This document shows positions 32,127 through 40,030 of a DNA stretch of 53,527 nt, piece after piece. The notes beneath the pieces were generated by a model. That model worked only from the letters and a program-made list of their open reading frames with translations. It was not told where the DNA came from and ran no database searches. The translations under genes and the position numbers were made by a program. How positions within the stretch are numbered: position 1 is the first letter of the stretch; each line of letters opens with the position of its first letter. Source of the DNA: Oscillospiraceae bacterium (lineage in GTDB: Bacteria > Bacillota_A > Clostridia > Oscillospirales > Oscillospiraceae); assembly GCA_902789835.1 (NCBI GenBank), contig CADAPN010000012.1, positions 1-53,527 of the forward strand, given 5' to 3'.

Positions 32127-32558
32127 ATGGACAAACGGGCAGAGCTGCTTCGCTCCCTTAAATTTCTTCTGTTTTCCGTATCGGCCGGCATCATCGAGCT
32201 TGTCTCCTTCGCGCTGCTGAATGAGACGCTGGGCTGGCCCTACTGGCCGTGTTACCTGATCGCCCTGGTTCTGTCGGTACTCTGGAACTTCACGCTGAAC
32301 CGCCGCTATACCTTCCGCTCGGCGAACAATGTTCCGGTGGCCATGGCGAAGGTGTTTCTGTTCTATCTGGTTTTCACCCCGGCCAGCACGATTTTCGGCA
32401 ACTGGCTGGCGGAGGGACTGCACTGGAACGAATACCTTGTCACCGGAATCAATATGCTGCTGAACTTTGTGCTGGAATTCCTGTATGACCGGTTTTTTGT
32501 CTTCCGAGACAGCATCGACACCAACAGCCTTGCGAAAAAGCAGGACGCCCGGGATTGA
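32127..32558 (+). CDS. GtrA-family membrane protein
   Basis: 143 residues with four membrane helices (about 9-29, 41-58, 74-95 and 105-126), the GtrA fold. Conserved features: LKFLLFSVSAGIIELVSFALL at the first helix, NFTLNRRYTFRS after the second, NFVLEFLYDRFFVFRD after the fourth. GtrA proteins flip or hold polyprenyl-linked sugars during cell-surface glycan modification. GAGGAGG precedes the ATG by 7 bases. Single-gene unit convergent with the hexokinase gene. Confidence 0.85.
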   Translation: MDKRAELLRSLKFLLFSVSAGIIELVSFALLNETLGWPYWPCYLIALVLSVLWNFTLNRRYTFRSANNVPVAMAKVFLFYLVFTPASTIFGNWLAEGLHWNEYLVTGINMLLNFVLEFLYDRFFVFRDSIDTNSLAKKQDARD

Positions 32559-32582
32559 CCCGAGCGTCCATTTTGTTTTCCT
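32543..32582 (+). terminator. Terminator of the GtrA gene
   Basis: GGACGCCCGGG and CCCGAGCGTCC pair with one mismatch around ATTGA, then ATTTTGTTTTCC. The stem includes the last codons and the stop of the gene. Confidence 0.7.
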
Positions 32583-32594
32583 TCGATTGTACAA

Positions 32595-33866
32595 TCAGTG
32601 CAGATTGAGCAGGGCCGCCGCGGCCGCGCCGGGAAGTGTCGTGTCCTCTTCCAGCACCAGCTCCACATCTCTTCCGAGACCGTTTTGAAGCTCCCCTTCC
32701 ACCAGTGCGGTGAGAGCCGGACGGTAGATGTGGTTGCGCTGGACAAGCGATCCTTCTGCGAAGATGGCTGTTTTCCCGTTTCTTCCGGCGTCGACAAGCT
32801 CCGCCATCGCGGTGAGGTTGGCACACATCAGCTTCGCAGAGCGCTCAAACAGAAACGCCGCAATCTCCGAGATGATCTCCGCATCCTGTTCATTTGCCGA
32901 CAGCGCCTCCATGCCTTTTCCGCAGGCCCACTCATCCGCGGCGGAAGAGTGGACATGAGGCAGCGCTTTGATCTTCGCGGCGCATTCACCGCTGAACAGT
33001 CCGTCTTCTGCCGCCTGGCGCAGGGCAAGATGGCACACTTCGCCGAGATATACGCCGGCGGTCATTTTTTCGAAGCGCTTTTGTCCGGGGTTGTGGCTCT
33101 GAAGATCCAGCTGCTTATCGAATCGGCCCTGGGACAGGCCGTCGTACATGCCGCATTCGAGATTGACGATCATGTCGTGGGCCGCAGCCCCGAGTTTCGC
33201 GATCTTTTCTCCCGGCACCGTGCAGCAGGTGTTGGTCCCGGTCCCGCTGACCTGTCCGAAACAGCCTGCGTAGCCGTCTTTCAGGTGCTTGGCCATGCCA
33301 CCGAGTTGAACGGCCGCCGTATCGTTGAGAATGACGGCACGTTTCCCGGGATATCCTCTCCGGGCAAGCTCTGCGCACAGGCTTTCTCCGACCAGCTGTC
33401 CCTCGCAGCCGGTGATGGTCACTTCCTTGTCGATGCAGACAACCCTTCCGTCGATTTCGGGTGTGATCTCCGCGGAGTACGAGAAACAGAACCCGATCCG
33501 GTCTGTCAGGGGCATAAGATCCTCGATGGCATCCGCCACAAACGAAATGAACTCCGCCCATGTTGCCGGCTGTCCGATCCCGGGCATGCCGGTTTTCTTT
33601 ACTCGCTCTTCGATGCAGCGTCCGTTTTCAAAGTGAGCCAGCGCGCTGCGGAAATTGGTTCCGCCCGCGTCAATCACCGCGACATACTGCCCCTCCGGGA
33701 TTTTTCCTGTCGTCTTCAGGTAAGTTGGAATCATGGGATAAGAGCTCTGCTCTCCCCGAAGTCCCCGTTCCATTTCTTGCTTCATCTGATCCGCCAGAGT
33801 CCGGATATTGAGGTCCGGGTCCAGCATTCCGTATCGGGTCAGAAAGGTTCTGACAAGTTCGGTCAT
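32595..33866 (-). CDS. Hexokinase (eukaryotic-type family)
   Basis: 423 residues. Phosphorylates glucose and related hexoses with ATP. Motifs of the hexokinase family: VIDAGGTNFRSAL (about 64, phosphate loop 1), CFSYSAEITP (about 126, sugar-binding), VILNDTAAVQLGG (about 181, catalytic Asp) and GQVSGTGTNTCC (about 208, phosphate loop 2). This two-domain eukaryotic-like type is rarer in bacteria than the ROK glucokinases but occurs in several Clostridia. It is the last gene after NfeD and SPFH genes, 5 bases from the SPFH stop. Confidence 0.9.
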   Translation of the reverse strand: MTELVRTFLTRYGMLDPDLNIRTLADQMKQEMERGLRGEQSSYPMIPTYLKTTGKIPEGQYVAVIDAGGTNFRSALAHFENGRCIEERVKKTGMPGIGQPATWAEFISFVADAIEDLMPLTDRIGFCFSYSAEITPEIDGRVVCIDKEVTITGCEGQLVGESLCAELARRGYPGKRAVILNDTAAVQLGGMAKHLKDGYAGCFGQVSGTGTNTCCTVPGEKIAKLGAAAHDMIVNLECGMYDGLSQGRFDKQLDLQSHNPGQKRFEKMTAGVYLGEVCHLALRQAAEDGLFSGECAAKIKALPHVHSSAADEWACGKGMEALSANEQDAEIISEIAAFLFERSAKLMCANLTAMAELVDAGRNGKTAIFAEGSLVQRNHIYRPALTALVEGELQNGLGRDVELVLEEDTTLPGAAAAALLNLH

Positions 33867-33871
33867 GGTTC

Positions 33872-34762
33872 TTACTTTTCCTCTTTCACGCTTTCTATGA
33901 CGCCGGCAGCCAGTCCGGCCAGTCCCTGAATCTCGCTGGGAATAATGATCTTCGTCGCCTGGCCGTTTGCGGCATTGGCAAAGGCTTCCAGCGCCTTGAT
34001 CTTCAGCACCGCCTCAGAAGGAGACGCTTCATTGATGAGGCGGATCCCTTCGGCGGTGGCCGTCTGAACCTTCAGGATTGCTTCCGCCTGGCCTTCCGCT
34101 TCGAGAATCTGCTGCTGCTTCTTGGCGTCGGCACGGAGAATGGCGGATTCCTTTTCGCCTTCCGCTTCCAGAATCGCCGCGCGCTTCTCGCCTTCCGCCT
34201 TCAGGATTGCTTCACGGCGTTCACGTTCTGCCTTCATCTGTTTCTCCATCGCGTTCTGAATTTCTTTCGGCGGGAGAATGTTCTTCAGCTCGACACGGTT
34301 GACTTTAATTCCCCAGGGGTCCGTCGCTTCGTCCAGAATCGAACGCATCTGGGTATTGATGATGTCACGGCTGGTCAGGCACTGGTCAAGCTCCAGGTCG
34401 CCGATGATGTTACGCAGGGTTGTCGCGGCAAGGTTCTCGATGGCAACCATGGGCTGCTCAATGCCGTAGGTGTAGAGTTTCGGGTCGGTGATCTGGAAAT
34501 AGACAACCGTATCGATCTGCATCGTGACGTTGTCCTTCGTAATCACGGGCTGGGGCGGGAAGTCCGCCACCTGCTCCTTCAGGGTGACAATCTTGGCCAC
34601 ACGCTCAATGAACGGTACCTTGAAGTGAATGCCGACGTTCCAGGTCGTCTTATAGGCGCCCAGACGCTCTACCACATACGCCTTGGCCTGCTGCACAATG
34701 CGGATGTTCCGCACCAGAATGACAATCAGCAGCAGAATCAATACAAGTACTACAGGTCCCAT
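33872..34762 (-). CDS. SPFH/band 7 (stomatin-like) membrane protein
   Basis: 296 residues. N-terminal membrane segment (VVLVLILLLIVILVRNI, about 4-20), then the SPFH domain (VVERLGAYKTTWNVGIHF, VTMQIDTVVYFQITDPKLY, ENLAATTLRNIIGDLELDQ) and a Glu/Ala-rich coiled coil (about 170-235; repeated AILEAEGEK-type units). Such proteins form oligomeric membrane scaffolds and often sit with NfeD genes. TAGGAGG precedes the ATG by 8 bases. The NfeD gene lies just upstream on the same strand. Confidence 0.92.
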   Translation of the reverse strand: MGPVVLVLILLLIVILVRNIRIVQQAKAYVVERLGAYKTTWNVGIHFKVPFIERVAKIVTLKEQVADFPPQPVITKDNVTMQIDTVVYFQITDPKLYTYGIEQPMVAIENLAATTLRNIIGDLELDQCLTSRDIINTQMRSILDEATDPWGIKVNRVELKNILPPKEIQNAMEKQMKAERERREAILKAEGEKRAAILEAEGEKESAILRADAKKQQQILEAEGQAEAILKVQTATAEGIRLINEASPSEAVLKIKALEAFANAANGQATKIIIPSEIQGLAGLAAGVIESVKEEK

Positions 34763-34866
34763 AACATAGCCTCCTAATTGTTTTGTTTCTATTATTGATT
34801 ACACTTTGTATGCTTCCATTGTAAGACGGGTCAGATCTGTTCTTCGGTTTCCCGGCAGAAATGCGC

Positions 34867-35316
34867 TCAGGCCCGCTTTTCGACAATCAGCTTGACGCCT
34901 TCGATCCGAAGGACGCGGACCGTTTCACCCGATTCCGCGCTTTCATCTTCCCGGTCCATGCGGGCGGTCCAGGTCTTTCCGTCCAGCAGGACCGAGCCCC
35001 TTGAATGGAGATTGTCAATTGCCTCGGTGACAACGGCGTCTTTCCCGATGACCATGTCCGCGTTGGTCGGCGTAATCCGTCCGTTGACATATTTCCGGAC
35101 CAGCGGCCTGGTCAGAATCAGCGCAATCACCGACACCGCAACAAACCAGACGATCTGCAGCCAGATCGGGGCGTGGAAGAGCGCGGAAATCAGAGCCGCC
35201 AGTGCCCCCAGCGCAAACCAGATCGAGATCAGGCCCGGTACGACGGCTTCAATGACCAGCAGCACCACCATGGCAATAAGCCAGAAAACAGACATCTGCA
35301 TCATTCCGAAGACCAT
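34867..35316 (-). CDS. NfeD-family membrane protein
   Basis: 149 residues. Three to four N-terminal helices (about 9-28, 32-46, 52-66) and a C-terminal OB-fold domain (about 82-149; VIGKDAVVTEAIDNLHSRGSV, TARMDREDESAESGETVRVL). This is the short NfeD type, a partner of SPFH proteins. GGAGGG lies 8 bases before the ATG. First gene of the NfeD, SPFH and hexokinase series. Confidence 0.88.
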   Translation of the reverse strand: MVFGMMQMSVFWLIAMVVLLVIEAVVPGLISIWFALGALAALISALFHAPIWLQIVWFVAVSVIALILTRPLVRKYVNGRITPTNADMVIGKDAVVTEAIDNLHSRGSVLLDGKTWTARMDREDESAESGETVRVLRIEGVKLIVEKRA

Positions 35317-35406
35317 ATTTCATCCCTCCTGCCGTAGGTTTGAAAGCAAACGCCTTCTTCTTTTTTCTTTCTATAAAATACCATACCCGCCTATGAAAAG
35401 CAAGCC

Positions 35407-35442
35407 GAAAAACGCCTGCCGGATCCTTTCTCCGGCAGGCGC
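35407..35442 (-). terminator. Terminator of the LysM protein gene
   Basis: GCCTGCCGGA and TCCGGCAGGC form a 10-bp stem. Read on the minus strand it is followed by GTTTTTC. Confidence 0.85.
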
Positions 35443-35496
35443 GCAACTGTTCTCTTGGGTTTTGAGATCGGGTCTTCTGACGGGGTCAGGCCGGAA

Positions 35497-37056
35497 TCAC
35501 TGTACGGTTTTGAAGCTGACCGTAACCGTGACGTCACAGTTCGGCATGATGAAATACGCATCACCCACCGGGAAGGCCTGATTTGTGCCGGTTTTCGTGA
35601 CCGTGATGGAGTAGACCTTATAGCCGTTCTCGGGCTCTGCGATGATCTTCACATCGCTTCCGGCAGGGGCTGTGGTCGAATTCTGTCCGCCGACCTGGGT
35701 CACAAAGGTGCCGTGTGCCGAGCTCTGCGGTGTAATTCTGTAAATCTGACCCGTAACGGCAGCGGTACTTCCGCCCGAAGCCGCGCTGCCTGCGGTCGCG
35801 CTTGCGTTGTTCACTGCCGCGGCAGCTGTGCCGCCGGGTACCGGCAGATAGAAGGTCTGGCCGACACTGATGCGGCTCAGGTTCTCTGTGTTGTTCAGGG
35901 CCTTCAGCTGTCCTTCCACCTTGGCGAAGTCCAGCTTATACTGGCCGCAGATGGTCGCGGCGGTCTCGCCGCCCTTGACCTTGTGGGCAACAATCGCGGT
36001 GTAGCTGTATCCCTGGGGAACCGACGTGCAGGGAATCACGATCATCTGCCCCGCGGGAACATGATAGTAGTTGGAGAAACCGGAAAGCTTCTTGATCTTT
36101 TCGGCATTCGCGTCAAAGTCCACACCCAGCTTTGCGCAGACGGAGCCGACGGTTTCACCCGTCTGCAGCTTGTAGTTCACAAGATAGCTGACGATGCTGT
36201 CCCCCGCCGTGGTCGCAGCGGCTGTTCCGTTGGACACCACCGCCGCATTGCTGTTGTTCGCGGCGGGCTTGGCAGCTGTGGCCGCCGTGCCGCTCGGTGC
36301 GCTTGCCGTTCCGACCGCAACCGGCAGATAGAAAATCTGACCGACGCTGATCCGGCTCAGGTTCTCTGTGTTGTTCAGGGCTTTCAGCTGTCCTTCCACC
36401 TTGGCCAAGTCCAGCTTATACTGGCCGCAGATAATCGCGGCGGTCTCGCCGGCTTTGACCTTATGGGCAACAATCTGGGTGTAGCTGCTCCCCTGGGGGA
36501 CCGTTGAGCTCGGAATCACAACAATCTGGCCTGCCGGGACATGGTAGTAGTTGGTAATCCCGGAAAGCTTTTTGATTTTCTCGGCATTCGCGTTGAAATC
36601 AACGCCCAGTTTGGCGCAGACATCCGCGACGGTTTCTCCCGGCTGCAGTTTGTAGTTGACAAGATAACTGACAACACTGTCGCCCATGGTTGTCGTCCCC
36701 ACGGCCGCGGGGGCAGCGGAAGTCACGACAGCCGGCTTTGCTGCCGCCGAGGCCTTCTTGATCTCTTCTTTGACTCTGTTGGCACGGGCTAGGTCCTTCG
36801 AGGTGTCAAAGGTCGGCAGATACAGCACCTGATTCACCTTGATATTGTTGTAGCTTCCGATGCCGTTCACTTCGCTGATCCACGCCTGATTTGCAAAAAA
36901 GTCGATCTTCAAGCCTTCACAGATCCCAAGGGCTGTGTCTCCGCCTTTCACCGTGTATGTGATATAATCACCATCCGCACTGGCCATTACCCCAAAGCAG
37001 CCAAACAGCATGACCGCCGCAAGAAGGCTCAGCAGAACTCTCTTCGTATTCTTCAT
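35497..37056 (-). CDS. Secreted LysM-repeat protein
   Basis: 519 residues from the ATG at 37054-37056 (GGAGGG 8 bases upstream). The longest possible frame starts inside the promoter and is rejected. Signal peptide about 1-26 (VLLSLLAAVMLFGCFGVMASA). Five LysM-like modules follow: YTVKGGDTALGICE, NYKLQPGETVADVCA, HKVKAGETAAIICG, NYKLQTGETVGSVCA and HKVKGGETAATICG. Modules 2-3 and 4-5 are near-identical pairs (tandem duplication). The C-terminus (about 435-519, ending MPNCDVTVTVSFKTVQ) is a beta-sheet repeat domain. Probably a peptidoglycan-binding surface protein. Ala-rich linkers separate the modules. Confidence 0.88.
   Translation of the reverse strand: MKNTKRVLLSLLAAVMLFGCFGVMASADGDYITYTVKGGDTALGICEGLKIDFFANQAWISEVNGIGSYNNIKVNQVLYLPTFDTSKDLARANRVKEEIKKASAAAKPAVVTSAAPAAVGTTTMGDSVVSYLVNYKLQPGETVADVCAKLGVDFNANAEKIKKLSGITNYYHVPAGQIVVIPSSTVPQGSSYTQIVAHKVKAGETAAIICGQYKLDLAKVEGQLKALNNTENLSRISVGQIFYLPVAVGTASAPSGTAATAAKPAANNSNAAVVSNGTAAATTAGDSIVSYLVNYKLQTGETVGSVCAKLGVDFDANAEKIKKLSGFSNYYHVPAGQMIVIPCTSVPQGYSYTAIVAHKVKGGETAATICGQYKLDFAKVEGQLKALNNTENLSRISVGQTFYLPVPGGTAAAAVNNASATAGSAASGGSTAAVTGQIYRITPQSSAHGTFVTQVGGQNSTTAPAGSDVKIIAEPENGYKVYSITVTKTGTNQAFPVGDAYFIMPNCDVTVTVSFKTVQ
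35841..36696. repeat. 480-bp tandem duplication inside the LysM gene
   Basis: 35841-36216 and 36321-36696 are highly similar, offset by 480 bases. Each copy encodes a pair of LysM modules. Some positions differ, so the duplication is not recent. Confidence 0.8.
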
Positions 37057-37108
37057 ATCCATACCCTCCGGGATTACAAAAATGTAAAACTGCTTTCGAT
37101 TGGTTACA

Positions 37109-37137
37109 ATTCTATTACACTTTGGATCAAATTGCAA
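37109..37137 (-). promoter_or_regulatory. Promoter of the LysM protein gene
   Basis: TTGCAA (37137-37132), 17 bases, TAGAAT (37114-37109) on the minus strand, about 55 bases before the chosen ATG. Confidence 0.55.
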
Positions 37138-37296
37138 CAGCTGTTTTCAAAATTAAGAAATTGTTTTTCCGGGCCGCCGCAAGAAAGCTTCCTGTTCGCC
37201 CGAAACAGTCTCTTTCATGATCTGATCTATATTATAGCATTGAGGAATCTCCGAAGGTACATAAGAATTCTGAAGATTCTTCTCGTCGCCGGAAAC

Positions 37297-37328
37297 AGGA
37301 AAACCGGCGGGGTGTTTTCCCCGCCGGT
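37297..37328 (-). terminator. Terminator of the SHOCT-like gene
   Basis: ACCGGCGGGG and CCCCGCCGGT, 10-bp stem with 6-base loop. On the minus strand it runs into TTTTCCTGTTT. Confidence 0.75.
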
Positions 37329-37352
37329 GTCTGGTGTGCCGAAGCCTCTTAT

Positions 37353-37874
37353 TCAATGGTAATCGTCCGGAATGTCCAGATTCATGTAACGTTCCTTCAG
37401 AATTCTGTATTCGTTTCGGTCAATCAGTCCGGTCCTCAGAAAGCTTTCAAGCTGCTCCATGTACTTGGCACGGCCCGTCAGATGGGCGCAGTGAATCGCC
37501 TCCTCTGCCTCCGGCTGGTCCGGGGCATGGAGCCTGATCGAAGGATGGGATTTCACCGCCGCAGGGCGTGCCGTGGCCGGACGGGCTGTTTCCCGCGTCC
37601 GAACGGCCTGTTGCGGCCGGGCAGGTCCCTTTACTGCGGCTTTCGCGGCAGGGGCCGAGCGGATCATCTTCACAATCGAGCTTATGAAGAGAATGCAGCC
37701 GAAGAGGAAGACCGCCAGCATCAGGAGCTGGTCCTTGGGGAGGCGCGTGAAGGACTCAAGACCCATGAAGGGTCTGTGCATCAAATAGCGAAGGAAACGG
37801 AGCACCGGTTCGTACAGGCCGCCGATGATAAACAGAGAGATCAGGAAGGGCACGACGCCCTGCTGTTTCTTCAT
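37353..37874 (-). CDS. Two-helix membrane protein with SHOCT-like C-terminus
   Basis: 173 residues. Two hydrophobic segments (about 8-21 and 49-69), an Ala/Pro/Arg-rich linker (about 72-115), and a C-terminal helix pair (YMEQLESFLRTGLIDRNEY, then RILKERYMN) that resembles the SHOCT domain. Function unknown. It is the last gene of the series after metG, 64 bases downstream of its stop. Confidence 0.7.
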   Translation of the reverse strand: MKKQQGVVPFLISLFIIGGLYEPVLRFLRYLMHRPFMGLESFTRLPKDQLLMLAVFLFGCILFISSIVKMIRSAPAAKAAVKGPARPQQAVRTRETARPATARPAAVKSHPSIRLHAPDQPEAEEAIHCAHLTGRAKYMEQLESFLRTGLIDRNEYRILKERYMNLDIPDDYH

Positions 37875-37887
37875 GGAATCACCCCCT

Positions 37888-37926
37888 GCGTGGAATGTTA
37901 AATGAGAAATGTTAAATGGGAAATGC
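37888..37926. repeat. Short tandem AAATG repeats downstream of metG
   Basis: Repeated units of the type (G)AAATGTTAAATG(A/G)G lie between metG and the next gene. The pattern is similar to the repeats at 41588-41661. Confidence 0.55.
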
Positions 37927-37938
37927 GGGAAGCGGGAC

Positions 37939-39876
37939 TCAGCAGAGCTGGGCGCCCACCGGGACGTCGTCGGAGACGATCATGAGGTGCAGTTCCTCGT
38001 TGCCCTTTCCGTCCTCTTTAACCGCGGAGAGGAGCATGCCGTTAGACTCCTGCCCCATCATCTTGCGCGGCGGGAGGTTCAGGATGGCCACGGCCTTCTT
38101 CCCTACCAGCTGCTCGGGCTCGTAGAACTTATGGATGCCGGAGAGGATGGTGCGCTCCTTGCCGGAGCCGTCGTCCAGGGTGAACTTCAGGAGCTTCTCG
38201 GACTTTTTCACGGCCTCGCAGGTCAGGATCTTCACGACGCGCATGTCGCATTTTGAAAACTCATCAATCGTCACGTCGGGCAGGACGGGCTTGCTTGGCG
38301 GGGTGGCGGGCTTGTGCAGGGCTTCGAGCTCCTCAAGCATCTTCGCCGTGTCGATGCGCGGGAAGAGGGTCTCGCCCCGGGCAACCGTGATCTCGTGTCC
38401 GCGTACGGCGGACAGGCTGTCCCAGCCGCGCTCGTCTTCCGCGGCACCGATCTGTTCAAAAGCCTTGGCGCAGGTGTCCGGAATGAACGGGGTCAGGAGG
38501 ATCAGGGAGACACGGATGGCTTCGAGGAGGTTGGCCATGACGGCGGCGAGGCGGGCTTTCTTCGTCTCGTCCTTGGCGAGGATCCAGGGGGTGGTCTCGT
38601 CGATGTACTTGTTGGCGCGGCCGATCAGGCGGAAGACTTCCTCGAGACCGAGGTGCAGCTGGAACGCGTCCATCTGCTTTGCGTAGCGCTCGGGAGTCTC
38701 GCGGATGAGCGCGAGAAGCTCGTCATCCGGGTCGCCGGCTTCCCTCTCGGCGGGAACGGTGCCGGCGAAGTACTTCTCCACCATGGCGACGGTACGGGAG
38801 ACGAGGTTGCCGAAGGCGTTGGCCAGGTCGGAGTTGATGGTGTTGATCAGGAGCTCGTTGGAGAAGTTTCCGTCCGAGCCGAACGGGAAGGTGCGCAGCA
38901 GGAAGAAACGCAGGGCGTCGACGCCGAACTTTTCAGCCAGGAGGTAGGGATCCACGACGTTGCCCTTGGACTTGGACATCTTGCCGCCGTCAATGACGAG
39001 CCAGCCGTGGCCGTAGACCTTCTTCGGAATCGGCTCACCCACGCTCATGAGCATGGCAGGCCAGATGATGGAGTGGAAACGGACAATCTCCTTGCCGACG
39101 ATGTTCACCGGGGGCCAGTATTTGTCATAATCGTCATAGCGGTCATTCATGTACCCCAGGGCGGTGGCGTAGTTGAAAAGCGCATCCACCCAGACATAGA
39201 CCACGTGGCCCGGGTCAAAGTCCACGGGGACGCCCCACTTGAAGCTGGTGCGGGAGACGCAGAGGTCCTCGAGGCCGGGTTTGATGAAGTTGTTGATCAT
39301 CTCGTTGACGCGGGAGGCAGGCTCAAGGAAGGTGCCGGACTCCAGGAGCTCCTGCACGGGTTTGGCATACTTGGAAAGACGGAAGAAATAGGCCTCCTCC
39401 TCGGCGTCATGGACGGGGCGGCCGCAGTCCGGGCAGCAGCCGTTTATAAGCTGGCTCTCGGTCCAGAAGCTCTCGCAGGGGGTGCAGTACTTGCCCTTGT
39501 AGGCGCCCTTGTAGATATCCCCGTTGTCGTACATCTTGCGGAAGATGCGCTGGATGGCCGCCACATGGTAATCATAGGTTGTGCGGATGAAGCGGTCGTT
39601 GGAGATGTTCATGAGCTTCCACAGGTCCAGGATGCCGCCGGGACCCTCGACGATCTTATCCACGAAGGCCTGGGGCGTGACGCCGGCTTCCTTCGCTTTC
39701 TCCTCGATCTTCTGGCCATGCTCGTCCGTGCCGGTGAGGAACATCACATCGAAGCCGCGCAGCCGCTTGTAGCGGGCGATGGCGTCGGTGGCGACGGTGC
39801 AGTAGGTGTGGCCGATATGAAGTTTGTCCGAGGGGTAGTAGATCGGCGTGGTGATGAAGAAGGTTTCTTTCGACAT
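37939..39876 (-). CDS. metG: Methionyl-tRNA synthetase with C-terminal tRNA-binding domain
   Basis: 645 residues from the ATG at 39874-39876 (AAAGGAG 11 bases upstream). The longer frame to 40002 is not supported. Charges tRNA-Met. ATP signature HIGH at about 19-22 (KLHIGHTYCTVA), zinc knuckle Cys pairs (CTPCES, CCPDCG, about 127-148), the KMSKS loop (GGKMSKSKGNVVDP, about 298) and a C-terminal EMAP/Trbp111-type domain (about 545-645, FSKCDMRVVKIL, LPPRKMMGQESNGMLLSA). The domain set is the long form found in Firmicutes. VanW-family gene upstream. Confidence 0.95.
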   Translation of the reverse strand: MSKETFFITTPIYYPSDKLHIGHTYCTVATDAIARYKRLRGFDVMFLTGTDEHGQKIEEKAKEAGVTPQAFVDKIVEGPGGILDLWKLMNISNDRFIRTTYDYHVAAIQRIFRKMYDNGDIYKGAYKGKYCTPCESFWTESQLINGCCPDCGRPVHDAEEEAYFFRLSKYAKPVQELLESGTFLEPASRVNEMINNFIKPGLEDLCVSRTSFKWGVPVDFDPGHVVYVWVDALFNYATALGYMNDRYDDYDKYWPPVNIVGKEIVRFHSIIWPAMLMSVGEPIPKKVYGHGWLVIDGGKMSKSKGNVVDPYLLAEKFGVDALRFFLLRTFPFGSDGNFSNELLINTINSDLANAFGNLVSRTVAMVEKYFAGTVPAEREAGDPDDELLALIRETPERYAKQMDAFQLHLGLEEVFRLIGRANKYIDETTPWILAKDETKKARLAAVMANLLEAIRVSLILLTPFIPDTCAKAFEQIGAAEDERGWDSLSAVRGHEITVARGETLFPRIDTAKMLEELEALHKPATPPSKPVLPDVTIDEFSKCDMRVVKILTCEAVKKSEKLLKFTLDDGSGKERTILSGIHKFYEPEQLVGKKAVAILNLPPRKMMGQESNGMLLSAVKEDGKGNEELHLMIVSDDVPVGAQLC

Positions 39877-39929
39877 GGGTATGTTTACTCCTTTCGGGGG
39901 AAGATACGGGATGTGGGAAATCTTTATAC

Positions 39930-39964
39930 TCGAAGAAGAGCGCAGCGAAGCGGGTCTTCTTCGA
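39930..39964. repeat. Long hairpin between the VanW-like and metG genes
   Basis: TCGAAGAAGA and TCTTCTTCGA are perfect 10-bp arms around a GCGC-AGCGAA-GCGG inner hairpin. No T-tract on either strand, so it is not a standard terminator. The GCGAAGCG core recurs in the repeat at 41588-41661 as GCTTCGCAC. Confidence 0.6.
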
Positions 39965-40030
39965 AAAGGAAGGCTGGTGGAATGACTGAGCTTTCGTCCC
40001 ACGCGAGACAGAAGCGAATGGATATGGAGC

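Noticed and set aside
39877..40030. T-box riboswitch in front of metG
   Set aside because: A GGTGG...TTTCGTCCC string looks T-box-like, but it is on the wrong strand, and no specifier stem, T-box core or antiterminator is seen.
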